Counted from the first letter of the stretch, positions 25,623 to 38,267 are shown. The stretch: 64,000 nucleotides of DNA from Casuarina equisetifolia (GCA_028551475.1 CM052357.1:10835931-10899930); one strand, 5' to 3'. A program made the numbers and translations. The notes: generated by a model from the sequence alone, not told the origin.

Positions 25623-28600
25623 ATGGCTGCCTCATCGGATGATTTCTCCGTGTTGGTGCTGGCCTCGGATCTGGGCGTTGATGCTCGGCCCTTCTTGTCT
25701 AAGGGAGAAGCAGAGAGAGACGAAGAAGCGGAGCAAGAGAACTGGCACGATTGCTCTCAGTTCCTCTCTCCCAACGAGGACTTCTCCGATCTCGACGTCC
25801 TCCAATTCTTTCGCCTCCAAGGCACTGACAAGCAAGGCAACCGCATTTTCCGTGTTGTTGGAAAGTACTTTCCCGGTAAACAAACTGGCACGAATCTCTC
25901 TCGCTTTGCTGATCATATTTTTGTTATAAGGGTTTAGGTTAATTAGTGGCTTCGGTTTTTTACTTTTGGTCAATCGGGTTCTTTTCGGTGGTTAAAATTT
26001 ATTTTAGTTTGAGCAATTTGAGCTATTTTGTCTTCGGGTGGACTTCTTAGAGATGATATGAGTTAATTTTTTTTTTTTCTAAGCTTCCAGGTCCAACTGG
26101 AGCTGAGGGGGTGTTCTGTAGTTGAACGTTTTTTGGCATCTGACGTTTGTTGTTTTTGAAAATTTTTCATTTCTTCTTATGGTGTAATTTAAGTTGAATA
26201 AAAGTGGCACTGCAAGCAGTTGTTATTTGGGGTTTCTTTCTTTCTTTCATTTCTTTTTTCCCCTTTCACGATGCCCAACTGAAGATAACTTATGTTTGGT
26301 TAAGTTCTGATTGATTAGTTGAAAGGCCTCGCCCCATATTATTTAAATTAGTGGTAAGAGGAATTTTTTTTTTTTTTGGTAGCTGACTAATTTTGTTTTG
26401 TAAGTTTATTCTTTTGTTTCAGTTTTAATTTCGTTCTCTGCTTCATATTCGCAAAGCAGGAGTGATGTTACATAGTTCAATTTTGAAATTTTCTAAGCGT
26501 GTTGTCGTAAACATATGGGATTGATGAAAATTATGAGCTTAATGGATATAAACATTGGGAAAGGGTGTGAGTGAGCTCCTAATTTCTCCAGATAACATTG
26601 GGAACTTTCATCTCATGGTTTGATCTGTAAATGGCAGAAGCTGGTACCTGAAGTGGTTGTTCTGCTTACGGTGGATTTACTCAAGGTCTATGCTTTTCTA
26701 ACAATAATTGTGATTACAATTTAAGCCAACTTATACATTGCAAACAACTTGGAGCTGCTGTACGTACTCTTCTCAGTCTAAAAAACTACCTAGAACCATG
26801 ATTTCTAGATAAATCATAAGCCATGAAATCTTTCTTTGAGACCCCAGAAATTCTTTATTTTTCCTTATTTTTGGGCACTCTCTTTCATTGTATTTCTTGT
26901 AGCTTTTCAACTTGAACCCAATTTCTAATCACTGTTATAGGCTATGTTTTATGACCTTTTCTATGACCATTAGGTTTCTGATTGATATTAGTTTCCACCT
27001 TTCATGGATGCCTGTGTTCCTCTTCAATAAATTTCATTTGTCATGCTTATTTGTCTAATCGCTCTCATCAGTGCTTATATTTGTTTGAGTTCATCTTTTG
27101 AACACCCAATATTCTATGGGATGGTTGGCTTAATAGTTGTAGTACTCCTACTTTTTTATAGAGTGTTTAATTGTACATTATTATTCAATTGTCTGGATGC
27201 AAATTTGCTTTTCCATTCTGTGATATATTCAAATTGGGAGAACTCAGTTTTGGATATCTCGTGGTTGTCAATGATTACTATCGTGTGGGGTCTGCTAAGT
27301 TATTTCTATGCATCTCCTGCTTTTTATACCTTCAATTTATCAGCCGCAATTACTTTATTAATCAATGGAGTACCATGGTTCGGTGTTTTAGATGTTTCTG
27401 CTGCAGTATTAGATGTTCCTGCTTGATTAAGAATGTTGCGAACTCAACATTGTCTCATTTTGCAGTTTTCCCTCCTACACTTGGATAACATTATGTTTTA
27501 ATTTACTATTTAACATTAGTTATATGCTCTCATAATCTTTCTTTTATGATATGCAGCTCCAGTAGTGAATGGGGAACGGCTGAAGAGATATATTTTCCAC
27601 AAAATATGCAGTGAATTGCCAGAAGGGCCTTTCTGCATTGTTTACATGCATAGTACTGTTCAAAAGGAGGACAATTCCCCTGGAATTACCATCTTGAGGT
27701 GGATTTACGAAGAACTTTCCTCAGACATCAAGGAAAGGCTTAAAATTTTGTACTTCATTCACCCTGGACTCCGCTCAAGGCTTTTATTTGCAACACTTGG
27801 CCGATTTTTCCTAAGTGGAGGGTGAGTGGCTTTGTTCTGGGATGGTAAAATTACTTACCAAAAGCAATAGCATGAATTGGAAAGTTTGATTTTGGAATTC
27901 AACCTTGTTCAACAAGTTGGAAGTAGCGGTATGACCAAATGGGGAATGGTTTAAGTAATCACAAATGTTGACTTCTGACAGTCATTAGATTTGAGTGTGC
28001 AATATGCTTGTTGATATGACATTATTCTAGATTTGCAGGTTGCCCATGCGTCCCTGTTGTTTAGTGTTTTTCAGTATTTTGATGTATACGTTTTTTCATA
28101 GTTATGATCCCTGCTAAGGTCTCTGAAATTTATGCTTTAGTAGCATGCAAATATGTTCGCTTGTTTACTTCATGTTACACAGATAAAGAAATCCGTTTGT
28201 TATATGACAATGACCACTTAATCTAGGAGAAATTGACAGCCTAGCCAACTGGGTGAAGGAGGATCATATTGAAGCGAGGGATTACGGGTAACAGATTCCC
28301 TGTCTTGGCCATTAGGATTCAATCTAGTGGCTACCTTAACTCATTTTTTTCTTAAGTAGATTTGAGTTACAGCTTAAGCCAGAAGACTCGAAGTTTTAGA
28401 ACTTATTCAACATTTGAATTGTTCTATTTGGTTGTTAGCATTTACATTCTAACTCTAGTATTATCAGCCAACTCTGAATTTCTGCTCCAAATTTACTGTG
28501 GTAAGAAATTAGAGATGTATGGTTTGCCAATATCATTTCCCAAGTGGAATTTTGTGTTAGTAATCTAATACGATCTTCTCAGTTGAATTATGTGTTTGCA

Positions 28601-28627
28601 ATGTGGTTTTGAGTGCACTTTTGTTCT

Positions 28628-28672
<45 letters not shown>

Positions 28673-28909
28673 AGCTTGTATTGGAAAATAAAGTACATAA
28701 GCCGCCTGCAGTACCTTTGGGATGATATAAAAAGGGGAGAGGTCGAGATTCCTGAATTCGTGAAGAACCATGATGATGTCCTGGAGCATAGACCACTGAC
28801 AGACTATGGCATTGAACCAGAACCTTTGCACCTGACGGAAATGCCCACCACTTCTTACTCATTCGGGAGGTATGAAGAGAGATGGGTGTCACGGGAATAT
28901 ATGTCATAG
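25623..28909 (+). CDS. CRAL-TRIO domain protein, GDAP2/Sec14-like
   Basis: Three exons: 25623-25875, 27557-27821, 28675-28909; 753 bases, 250 residues, phases 1 and 2 at the two junctions closing correctly. The core, with GPFCIVYMHST, GITILRWIYEEL and IHPGLRSR, is the divergent CRAL-TRIO lipid-binding fold found in GDAP2/BNIP2-type and small plant Sec14-like proteins, which bind phosphoinositides or other lipids in the cytosol. Conserved blocks in exon 3 are YWKIKYISRLQYLWDDI and VLEHRPLTDYGIEPEP. The ATG at 25623 opens a typical plant N-terminus (MAASSDDFSVLV). Intron 2 ends in a (CT)n run that serves as its polypyrimidine tract. The gene appears intact; the lipid ligand cannot be told from sequence. 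Confidence 0.92.
28631..28668 (+). repeat. (CT)n microsatellite forming a splice-site polypyrimidine tract
   Basis: About 19 CT units end only a few bases before the acceptor GTGCAG (28669-28674) of the last exon of the CRAL-TRIO gene. Unit number could therefore affect splicing. Confidence 0.9.
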
Positions 28910-29189
28910 TTTAGCTGCTATAAAAATAGACAACGAATCTCAGGAAATGGACGTAGGGTTAAGTTGCTGCTAGTTTTCTATGTATGCAAGCTCGCTGTAC
29001 AGAATAATACTCTTGTTATATTGTGTATCAAGTGCCTTCTCTCCTTTTGGAATGATCACTGCCTATGGTACACTACCATGTGAGGTTTGCAATTAGCGTG
29101 AGCCAAGTGGTCTAGTGTTGTGGGAAGATTTTGGGTCCAAACTTTTGCCAAGGATGATTATTCATGAATTAAAAATAAAAAATAAGAAA

Positions 29190-30400
29190 ATGAAAAAACA
29201 AAACTTGTCATATGAATTGGGGTCTTCAATAGTCAGGCAGAACAATTCTTAGCAAAAATGAAAAACCTTGTTCAAGATGGCAAAAACGATGGGTTGTTGT
29301 GAAAATAATATGAGTGGTTTTAATTTTACTCAAAATGTACCATATGAATAGGGGGGTTTCGATAGTGATGGAGGGTAACAAGGTATTTTTTTAAAATAAA
29401 AGTAAAAATAAATGGTAAAAAATAAATACTAATAAAAAATAAAAAATTTAAAATTTAGAAAAATAAAACATGTTATATGAATGGGGGCCTTAATCATGTA
29501 GGGCAATTTGTGGCAAAGACATTTATCTTGTTTAGGATGGAAAAAATGCATGGGTAGTTGTGAAAATATGAGTGGTTCTTTTTTTGTTCAAAATGCACCA
29601 TATCAACTAGGGGCCATCAATGATGATGGAGGGCAATGTGTTTTTTTTTTTTTTCAAAAAAGTATTAAAAAAATGAAATACAAAAAAATAAAGGAGTAAA
29701 AAAAATTTAAAATACATATATACATAAAAGATTAAAGAACCTAAAAATAAAAATGGAAATGGAAATGGAAATGGAAATGAAAACGAATAAATAAAAATTA
29801 AAAATTAGCATAGAAATAAAAAACAAAACATAAATATATATAGAAAATAAAACTATGAAAAGAAAAATAAAAATAAAAGTAAAATATATAAATAATGAAT
29901 AAAGAACCAAAAAGGGAGAAATAAAAAATAGAAACTATAAAAAGTTCAAAAGTTAACAAAATATTAATAAAAATATTATATATATATATAAAATAAAATA
30001 AAATAAAATTAGAAAACACAACATGAAATATAAATATAAATAAAATTAATATAAATATATACTAGAGAAAAAATATGAACTATCAAAAATAGAAAATAGA
30101 AAAAATAGAAAAACATAATAAAAACAAAAGGATAAAAACAAAAATAAATAAGAAAATAGGAACAAAAAATGAAAATAAAAAATAAAATGTGCCATGTGAA
30201 TCGGAAGCCTTGGATAGTCATGTAGATAATTCGTGACAAAAACAGAAAATGTTGTTTGCGATGGCAAAAAACACTCAATTTGTTGTGAAAGAATATAAGT
30301 ATTAGCTCAAAACCTACCATATGAATTAGAGGCGTTCGATGGCAATAGAGGATGACATGACACGGTTTTTCAAAAAAACCCAAAAAAGAATTTAAACTAA
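29190..30400. repeat. Composite AT-rich repeat, array 1 (A/B core units)
   Basis: Three pairs of roughly 40-base cores in AT-rich filler. A-type cores (like TGTCATATGAATTGGGGGCC) occur at about 29199, 29468 and 30188; B-type cores (like CACCATATGAATTGGAGGCC) at about 29337, 29597 and 30316. A-to-B spacing is about 130 bases. The filler between 29690 and 30180 is simple AAAT-rich sequence including a GGAAAT hexamer run (29754-29778). The same units recur at 45840-46265. Confidence 0.75.
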
Positions 30401-31563
30401 AAAAATAAAGTATAAAAAATTAAAATTAAAATTAAAATAGAAAATTAATATTATATATATATATCGACAAACATAACAAATTTAAATTACAATTAAAAAC
30501 AGATAAATAAAATTTAAAATTTAAAATTAGCATAGAGATAAAAAAAAATTTAAAAGAGATAAGTATGAATATACACAAAAAAACTAAAAAATAAAAATAC
30601 AATTAAAAGTAAAAAATAAAAATACAAATACAAATAAAAAATAAAAAAAACAGAAAAATAAAATAAAATTTATAAAAATAGAAAATGTAAGAATTTAAAA
30701 ATATTCATAACTATATAAATATAAAGAAATTAAAATTAAAATCGAAATTGATGTATTGTGATGGACACTCACCATCCTCAATATTGGTCCACTCATAATG
30801 TTTCTTCTACAATGAGTAGAGGATGTGTTTAAGATGCTTATCTCATATCATAAATGGACATATGTGTACTTAACTTTTATATTAGACAAGGATATATCTA
30901 TTCTTACTTATGAGTTTTAGGATTATGTGGAAGGGGGCTTATCCATGGTATATGATGGTGAACAAAATTAGCAAGGCAAGTTATAATGCCATGGTGCTGA
31001 TAGAAGGAAATTCCTCTTTCTAACAATTGGAGACTTGAATAGTTATTTTTAAAGAAATGACTTATTATTTTGCTTGTGCATGTAGTATAAAAACTAAGTG
31101 ATTCTTATCTTTATTTTTAGTTTATCGTATAGCTTTCAATGACCTAGAAAAAGAAATCATATTGTGTGTTTAAATAGATAAGCAATTAACTTCTTTCACA
31201 TGCTTGCTTGAGATAATAATAAAAAATAAAAAATTCCAGACTAGATAATATAATTGAAATTTGAAACACTAATAGATAAATAAATAAAAAAAAACACCGA
31301 TAGAGGAATTTGGATGAGACAAGAAGTATAAATGTTTCAAGAGAACTTTTTTCTTTTTTTTTAGTCTCAGGTTTTTATATATGTTTCTCTTACAATCATA
31401 CAAAATGGGGAGGTTTTCCCCTTATGTACTTAACACCTATTGGTTTTTATTTATTTATTTTAAATTACTAATCCAACTGTTTGGGGGAATAATGCAATAA
31501 GTCCAACATGTGAGAATTAATGGTTAAATCAATTCTCAGAAGCTTCAAAATCTGGATAACTTG
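30401..31563. other. AT-rich spacer and 3' flank of fumarase copy 1
   Basis: From 30401 to about 30760 the sequence is low-complexity A/T. From about 30768 it aligns with 46886 onward, which marks the left limit of the clear segmental duplication. No gene is seen. Confidence 0.5.
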
Positions 31564-34500
31564 TCAGTTGGATGGGCCAATCATTTTCTCAGGCACTACA
31601 AGACTATCAAATTCTTCGCTGGTTAGCACTCCCAGTTTCAGGGCGGCTTCCTGCACAGTAAAGATATTGGTTATTGCTACCTCGGCCATCCAAAGTCACT
31701 AAATATCATAACCAAACACTCCACTACCGACATTATATTCTTCAGAGTAAATACTGGTTAAATAATTTAGTCATGTTTCTATGCATCTTCCTCCCAAACA
31801 AGGTGCTTTTAAAGATGCACGTCTAACAAGAGAAAGATATTTTTACAAGAAAATTTATTTTAGCGTACTTCATGAAATGAGTGACAAGAGATCGAAAATA
31901 CTGACTGCATCACAGTATTACAGGAATAACGGAAGGAATTATACCTTCAGGGTACTTCCCTCTTTGTGGGCCTTCTTGGCAACTGCTGCGGCATTGTCAT
32001 AACCAATTTTCTGGGATGGAATCAACAACAAAAGTTAAAAAATCATAAAGAACAGAAAATAAGAAAGTGTAGGCATGGACAAAGGCATAAAAGAGTGCAA
32101 GCTTACCGGGTTCAAGGAAGTGACAAGCATCAGTGACTGTAAAACCATGCAAGATGCAAGACAGTAACAACAAATTTTCATTAGCATAAAGCGTAGTATG
32201 ATATATAAAAGTTTTATTTTCTTTACGTAGCATTAACTGACCTCATGCAGCAATTTTGAAATTCTTTGCTTATTAGCTTGAATTTCTCTCACACAGTTCT
32301 TTTCGAAGGAGGCAGATGCATCCCCAAGCAGTCTCAGCGACTGTTAGAAGAAAAACAAAGCATCAGTTGAACATCACATGAATAGTAGTTGGGCAAGATT
32401 TAAGTGTGCATCCGTATTGACATAATCAGGTAGGCATTGTGCAAGAAGAGCGAGAGTTTACAAACATAGATATCAAATGGGATCCAGATAAAACTATTGC
32501 AAGCTGGCCCAACGTGTTTTACTTTATTATTATTGTTAGGAATTATGTAATCACACACCGGTTCTGAATGGCCTATTATGTGGCCTTGTAAATAGTCAAG
32601 GTAATCCACTATTGAACACATGTTTTAAATGTTGACCCTGATTTTAACATGGTATCATGAGCTAGGTTACATCTGAACTAGGCTGCTACGCTACTTGGGT
32701 TTCATGGGGGGTTTAGGGCCTGAACATTAATTTACCAAGTTGGGTTCTATCTCACTTTACCCTATGAATTTCCAAAAGAGGTATGTTGGGAATTATGTAG
32801 TCCCACACCGGTTCAATCGTGCAAGTTGATTTTGGAACTGTATTGCACTTGTTAATAAGTACAGCACAATAATATAACATTAAAACATACACGTAGAAGA
32901 GTGCTGGCAATCATTGGCTTGAACACATTAAGTTCAAAGTGGCCATTAGCTCCACCAACTGTGATGCCCACATGGTTTCCCATAACCTGAAGTTTTTCAA
33001 AAAAGAACAAACAAAAAGAAAGGATGTCAAGAAAGGTTCTAGAATCATAATTTTTAATTTCACACTGATTCATTTATTAGAACTACATAACTTAATTATA
33101 TAGGGGAACTAGGAAAGTCTATATTTTCTATGTTTAGTACTACCTTGCTATGGAGTTCCCTACAGCTTATTTAGATCAACCAAAATTGCCCGACACTAAA
33201 CTTACCTGAGCACAGACCATAGTTAGAGCTTCACATTGAGTAGGATTGACCTTTCCCTGAAACAGAACAAGCTCAGTCAAGATACAGGGGTTAGGGGTTA
33301 CTCAAAAAACAGATGCAGAGAATAAGATGGGGATGGGAATGGGGACTTTACAGGCATAATACTGCTTCCTGGCTCGTTTTCAGGAAGAATGAGTTCACCA
33401 AGCCCACAACGTGGACCACTGTACAAGAGAAACGCAGTGAGAATCCTTACATATTATAAGAAAAATGCAAGGGTCATACCAGGCATACTGACCTCCCTAA
33501 GAAACGTATGTCATTTGCAATCTTCATCAGAGAAACAGCAATCGTGTTAAGGGCTCCACTGGTTTCAACGAAGGCGTCATGTGCCGCCTGCCAAATGTCA
33601 AATATGAGCACACAATACTATTCACTCCTAAGTGGAACAAATAGAAACATAATAATTGCTCAATAAAATGAAACATTATTTCTTACGACATACAGAGAAT
33701 AAAAGTGAAAGAAGAAAAGAAGTTAGTGGACTAGAAGCTCACCAAGGCTTCAAATTTGTTTTCTGCAGTAACAAACGGTAAGTTCGTTTCTTCAGCCACT
33801 GCTGCAGCTATCTTTGCATCAAACCTAAATTACAAGGCAACAACTAGTGTCAAGCTAAACATGAAGAAAACAACTTACACGTGGAAGCATTCTTTCTGAA
33901 TGATAAGTAAAGAATCAATCCAGGACTCCTTCTCATTACTCCTCAAATCCAAGAAACATTTTAACGGTTTTATGAAAATAAATTTCTGAAACAATAAGGA
34001 AAATAGTCAAAAGGGATTATTTAACAACATTCTCTACAAAAAGGCCTTAGAACATTGATACAACGGAACAAAATTAATTCAGAAGAATGGTAACAAACCA
34101 ATGTTAATCTTGTGTAGATTAATATACCTGACACCACTATATTAGGCAATAAATGAAGTAAAATTGCTTAAACCTCTAATTAACCACGTACCCATTCTTT
34201 GTGTTTAATCCAGTCCCAACAGCGGTACCACCCTGTGCAAGCTGTTCAAATAAAACTCCTCACCAATTAGAAATGTAAAGTAGAAAGACAAAAAAGGAAA
34301 TTCAACAATTTAACATGTGGTGCTAACCTGATACAAGCGGGGTAGGGTGCACAACACCCTGTCAATTCCATACTTCACCTGCAACACAACAAAGCACTAA
34401 GAAATCCATCCCAACAAACATCAAGTTTTGATCCATCTTTCCACCCAAGATATGTTATCTTACTTGTGTGGTGTAGCCGCTGAACTCTTGTCCAAGACTC

Positions 34501-37500
34501 AAAGGTGTGGCATCTTGAGTGTGAGTGCGTCCAATTTTTATAATATCTTTGAACTCAATGGACTGGTAAAGAAAAGGTAAGCATAAGATCTACTATAGTA
34601 GAATTGCGATAGCAAGGTGGAGTAAAGATAAAATCAAGTAAACTATATCCACAAGGGGGGATCACCGTGCTGGCTACGATTAACACACATGCACAAGCAC
34701 ATATACATATAACATAGACAATAATCAAAAGCCATCTCCAGTGAATAGGGGCACTAGAAATGTCCTACCTAGAGAAGCAATAGGAGTCAGAGACATAGAT
34801 ATGTGTACAGAACTTTAGAAAAGCTCAGCCTATACTTGATGTGGAAGCAACTAAGCTATTGGCACAACCCATATGTTGAGCATATCAATCAATACTTGTT
34901 TGGATCACAACATACTCTAGTGGGTCCAAGAAATACAAGGTTGAAGAGCATTTCAAGAATATTTTCTAAAATTTCTGGGATGGCTTAGGTTTTTGTAATT
35001 TATGTTGGGAATTTTCTAAATAGTCGTTAGGTCTTTAATTTCTAAGTTTCTTTATTGTTTGAAATTATTTCTTTTTATTTGTTTTTTCTTAACTATCTAG
35101 ATCTTTCTCTAAGATTTTCATAATTGTTAGATTCCTAATTTGTCTAAGACTTTCTCAATTTTCAGAATCCTTGATTTATCAAGATTCTTAGGATTAGGTT
35201 TAGATTTCTATCTAAAGGAAACATCATTTTAATTATAGGTAAATTTATTTTTCTATAGAAAAATAAAAACTCTAAGTTGTTGTCAACTTTTGCTTCTTAG
35301 CACCTCCTTGAATAGTGGCGCTATCTTTATGTCTTAGAGTTTATCTTGGCAATATTTTATTTCCTTACAAGAAAAAAACCAGAAAAACCCCATATAGAAC
35401 TCACTCAATCCCACCACCAGATCCACATCAATACTAAACTTACTAGATTTCTTATTGAATATCTAGTCACGCATGCAGATATGTTGAACAGAAATGGTCT
35501 ATAAGGCCCTTGAACATACGAAAGTTCATACATATTTCGCAAATATAGCATGAGCTTACATATCAAGTAGACATAGCCTACAAGTCTATGAATCAAAAGT
35601 AGTAAGGAAAACCGAAAAGATCAAAAATCCAGTACGTATACAAGACGTAGAGAACAACAAAACTCTCAGTTCATACATATCATGTTTCAATCCCATTTTC
35701 AAGGACGTAAATAACATCAAACCTTTGACTTTAGTGAAGTATGCAACTGTTTCAACTTTGGTAATAATCTCGAATTTATTTCTGTTGCAGCTGCAATATG
35801 CATTACCTGGAGAACAAGATAACCACATTACTTAACATAGCAAGAATCAATAGGTGGCGAACAAAAATGGAATATAAGCCTAGGGAGAAATTAGTCTAGA
35901 TTGCTTGCAAGCGATTGAAATAAACCGGTTGAAAAAAATAGAACGAACTATGTATAGAAGTAGAAGTAAACTAGGACATGAAAGAAAACAAAAAGGCATA
36001 CCGTAGGAAAGGTGTCATTAGAAGATTGTGATCTGTTCACGTGATCATTAGGATGCACAAATTTTTCACCACGCTTATGGCCAAGGATCTCAGCTGCTCT
36101 GTTTGCAATGACCTGCAATAGTACATCATCACAATATAGTTTAGAGATAAAAATAAAATTGATTAATCAGAAATTCTTTACCACACAAATAATTGTAATC
36201 CCACAGCACACATAATTTGAGTAAGTACTATTTCCTTCAAAAGAAGATCAACTAGATGTTTCATCGTTGGACAACAACACCAAACTTGTCACTTGAATAT
36301 CTTATAAGCATTTAATAAGATAAATTTCCTTTATTCCATTGGAATATTTTCTTCATAAAGTATTCTCTGGACTATCATCTACACCATCTCAATTATCATT
36401 TGACAGAGACAATCTATATAAGAATCAACACCATGGCACCCATTTTGGTGGATGAAAGTAGTTAAACTTATTACCAAAGCAATTTAAGTAGGATGACTGT
36501 AGCATAAAAACTGAAGCAATAACACATTTCTTTTATTTTAAAGAGAATCCATAAGCACATGCATAAACTAGCACGAACCTCATTGGCATTCATGTTACTT
36601 TGAGTGCCACTACCAGTTTGCCATACAACAAGTGGGAAATGATCGTTTAGCGTTCCCTTCGCCACTTCTTGGGCAGCTTGCATAATCGCTGTCCCAGTGG
36701 TTGGATCAAGACCATACTCTATGTTCACCTGCAATACAATAGGCCACGCACATCTATAGACGAGCAAAAACAGATAACGATCATGTAAAGTTTGCGCTAA
36801 TGTCACTCAGCCATCAAGTGCACTAAAATCAAGGCTAGGATGAAGAAAATGTACTATAAACTCAATTACTTGGATATGGTAAAAAAAAAAAATTGCTATT
36901 GTATGAAAATAAAGATGTATGTCACTAAAACCATTCACTCTCAAATAACAAGAGTGAGAGATTCTAATCATATAAATAAGTTTGGCTACTTCTCCCATTA
37001 TGTTGGTCTTTAGAGATGGAACAAGGCCAATAATAAGTAGTAAGAGCTAATTTAAGACTCTATTTGATTTGGTGCCTTGCACTAAATACTTTAGTTGGGG
37101 TAGACAAAGAGGCCAACTGGGGTAATGTAAATTTTGGTAGAAGAAAATGTCACTGAAACAAGCAAATGAGAGATTCTAATCATATGAAAAGCTAAACGGA
37201 TCACTCTAAGAGGTTTAACACTTTTAGATGAAATCCAAATTCATGACATGTAGCAATTGCCATATAAATGACCTTTTACGTAAATATATAGACACATGAA
37301 TTAAACAATAAACATACAAGAAATACAAGATTTAAAAGATTCAAACTAACACAATATTCTATGTTCTTTGTTATTAGTGCAACTATTGACTTCTTTTTTT
37401 TTTTTATTAGATTTATTCATGAGAATACAAATGTGTAAATTACAGGATTCACATACAGTTTTCACTCATTTGTTTTTAATACTCACAGCAACACACTTGA

Positions 37501-38127
37501 TTTTCTCTTAGATAGTGATTATTATACAAAGTAGCACTCTTTGGTTGCTTATCTCATGAGATATGGCCTTAATTCTTTTACCTACTTACCAAGTACTTAT
37601 GAAGACATGGCGTCAAAATTAGAAATGGGAAAAAGAATTTTATTTTTCTTTTTTTTAAGAAAAAAACCTTAGCAGCGCATTTCTTAAGAACGCCAAAGGC
37701 ATGAATGATTGGCTCGGGCATACGTTCATGCTCGCCACCGATGTCAAAGTTCTGCAACGATCTCTGAGTCTGTGCCCCCCACAGCCTTCAAAGCACAAGG
37801 AAACGAGATGGTCAAAGCAGAAGGAATCACTTCCTGCGTCACTTTCGAAGGCCATAAAAACACAGTAACTTACTTGTCTGAAGGGACCATGATAGGTCCA
37901 AAAGTATCCCTCTCCTCTCTGAAGGACATTGAGTAGGGCCTCCACGAAGCAGAATTAGCATACGGCAAATCTCCAATAACTGATCCTACCTGACCTCACA
38001 AACACCAAATCAACAACAACACACACATAAACACGTATACAAACAGATATAAAAGGGAGCAGACCTGAGCAAGATGATGGGCTTCTTGATCGGAGTGAGG
38101 AACAGAGGATTGGGTGGGCATTGCCAT
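31564..38127 (-). CDS. FUM: Fumarate hydratase (class II fumarase), copy 1
   Basis: Catalyses reversible hydration of fumarate to malate. Eighteen exons in transcription order: 38065-38127, 37874-37989, 37668-37785, 36579-36728, 36002-36112, 35723-35806, 34464-34562, 34328-34378, 34192-34241, 33743-33824, 33493-33587, 33352-33418, 33206-33256, 32891-32986, 32242-32340, 32107-32136, 31945-32010, 31564-31650; 1515 bases, 504 residues, no stop or frame break. Landmarks: [39 protein letters not shown], the [10 protein letters not shown] loop, and the family signature GSSIMPGKVNP across exons 12-13. The N-terminal segment lacks 15 codons that copy 2 has, including an internal start-like Met, and has a new Met directly before SFREERD. 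Exon 4 has replacements at conserved sites ([13 protein letters not shown]). It has 16-17 of the exons expected plus a short first exon; whether translation starts there or later is uncertain. Confidence 0.95.
32534..32815 (+). mobile_element. TRIM-like miniature LTR retrotransposon (3' truncated) in fumarase copy 1 intron
   Basis: A 116-bp LTR-like segment (32534-32649), TGTTAGG to TTAACA, is followed directly by a tRNA-Met-type primer-binding site TGGTATCA (32650). After about 120 bases comes a purine run AAAAGAGG and then a second copy of the LTR start, TGTTGGGAATTATGTA (32784), which matches for only about 32 bases. It has no coding capacity. Copy 2 has unrelated sequence at this place. 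Confidence 0.75.
34837..35430. mobile_element. Solo LTR (594 bp) in fumarase copy 1 intron
   Basis: Starts TGATGTGGA and ends TCCACATCA (9-bp inverted termini of TG...CA form), flanked by 5-bp duplications ATACT (34832-34836 and 35431-35435). The corresponding place in copy 2 (50598-50602) has a single ATACT and no insert, a clean empty site. Length, termini and 5-bp duplication fit a solo LTR left by recombination between the two LTRs of an element. It has no internal coding region. Confidence 0.88.
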
Positions 38128-38205
38128 TTTTTTTTTTTTCCCCAAATGCAAAATGTTCTTGAATTAATGAATCCCGTGCGCTTAACTAAAAGAATTGCAG
38201 CAACC

Positions 38206-38214
38206 CTTTATATA
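38206..38214 (-). promoter_or_regulatory. TATA box of fumarase copy 1
   Basis: TATATAAAG on the minus strand, about 80 bases before the exon 1 ATG (38127), matching the same motif at about 52970-52978 before copy 2. The spacing predicts a short leader and supports use of the exon 1 ATG. Confidence 0.65.
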
Positions 38215-38267
38215 ACCCTCCAAGGAATTCAGATACGTACTCATACTCGTAGTAAAAAAAGAAGACG

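Noticed and set aside
26740-26785. Short match between the CRAL-TRIO intron and 45755-45780 (ACTTGGAGCT...TGTACG)
   Set aside because: About 24 bases with mismatches; too short to support a shared element.
29707-30383. Several overlapping minus-strand frames of 60-124 codons rich in Phe, Tyr and Ile
   Set aside because: They arise from AAAT-rich low-complexity sequence, which encodes Phe/Tyr/Ile runs in reverse. No start context, domain or splice support.
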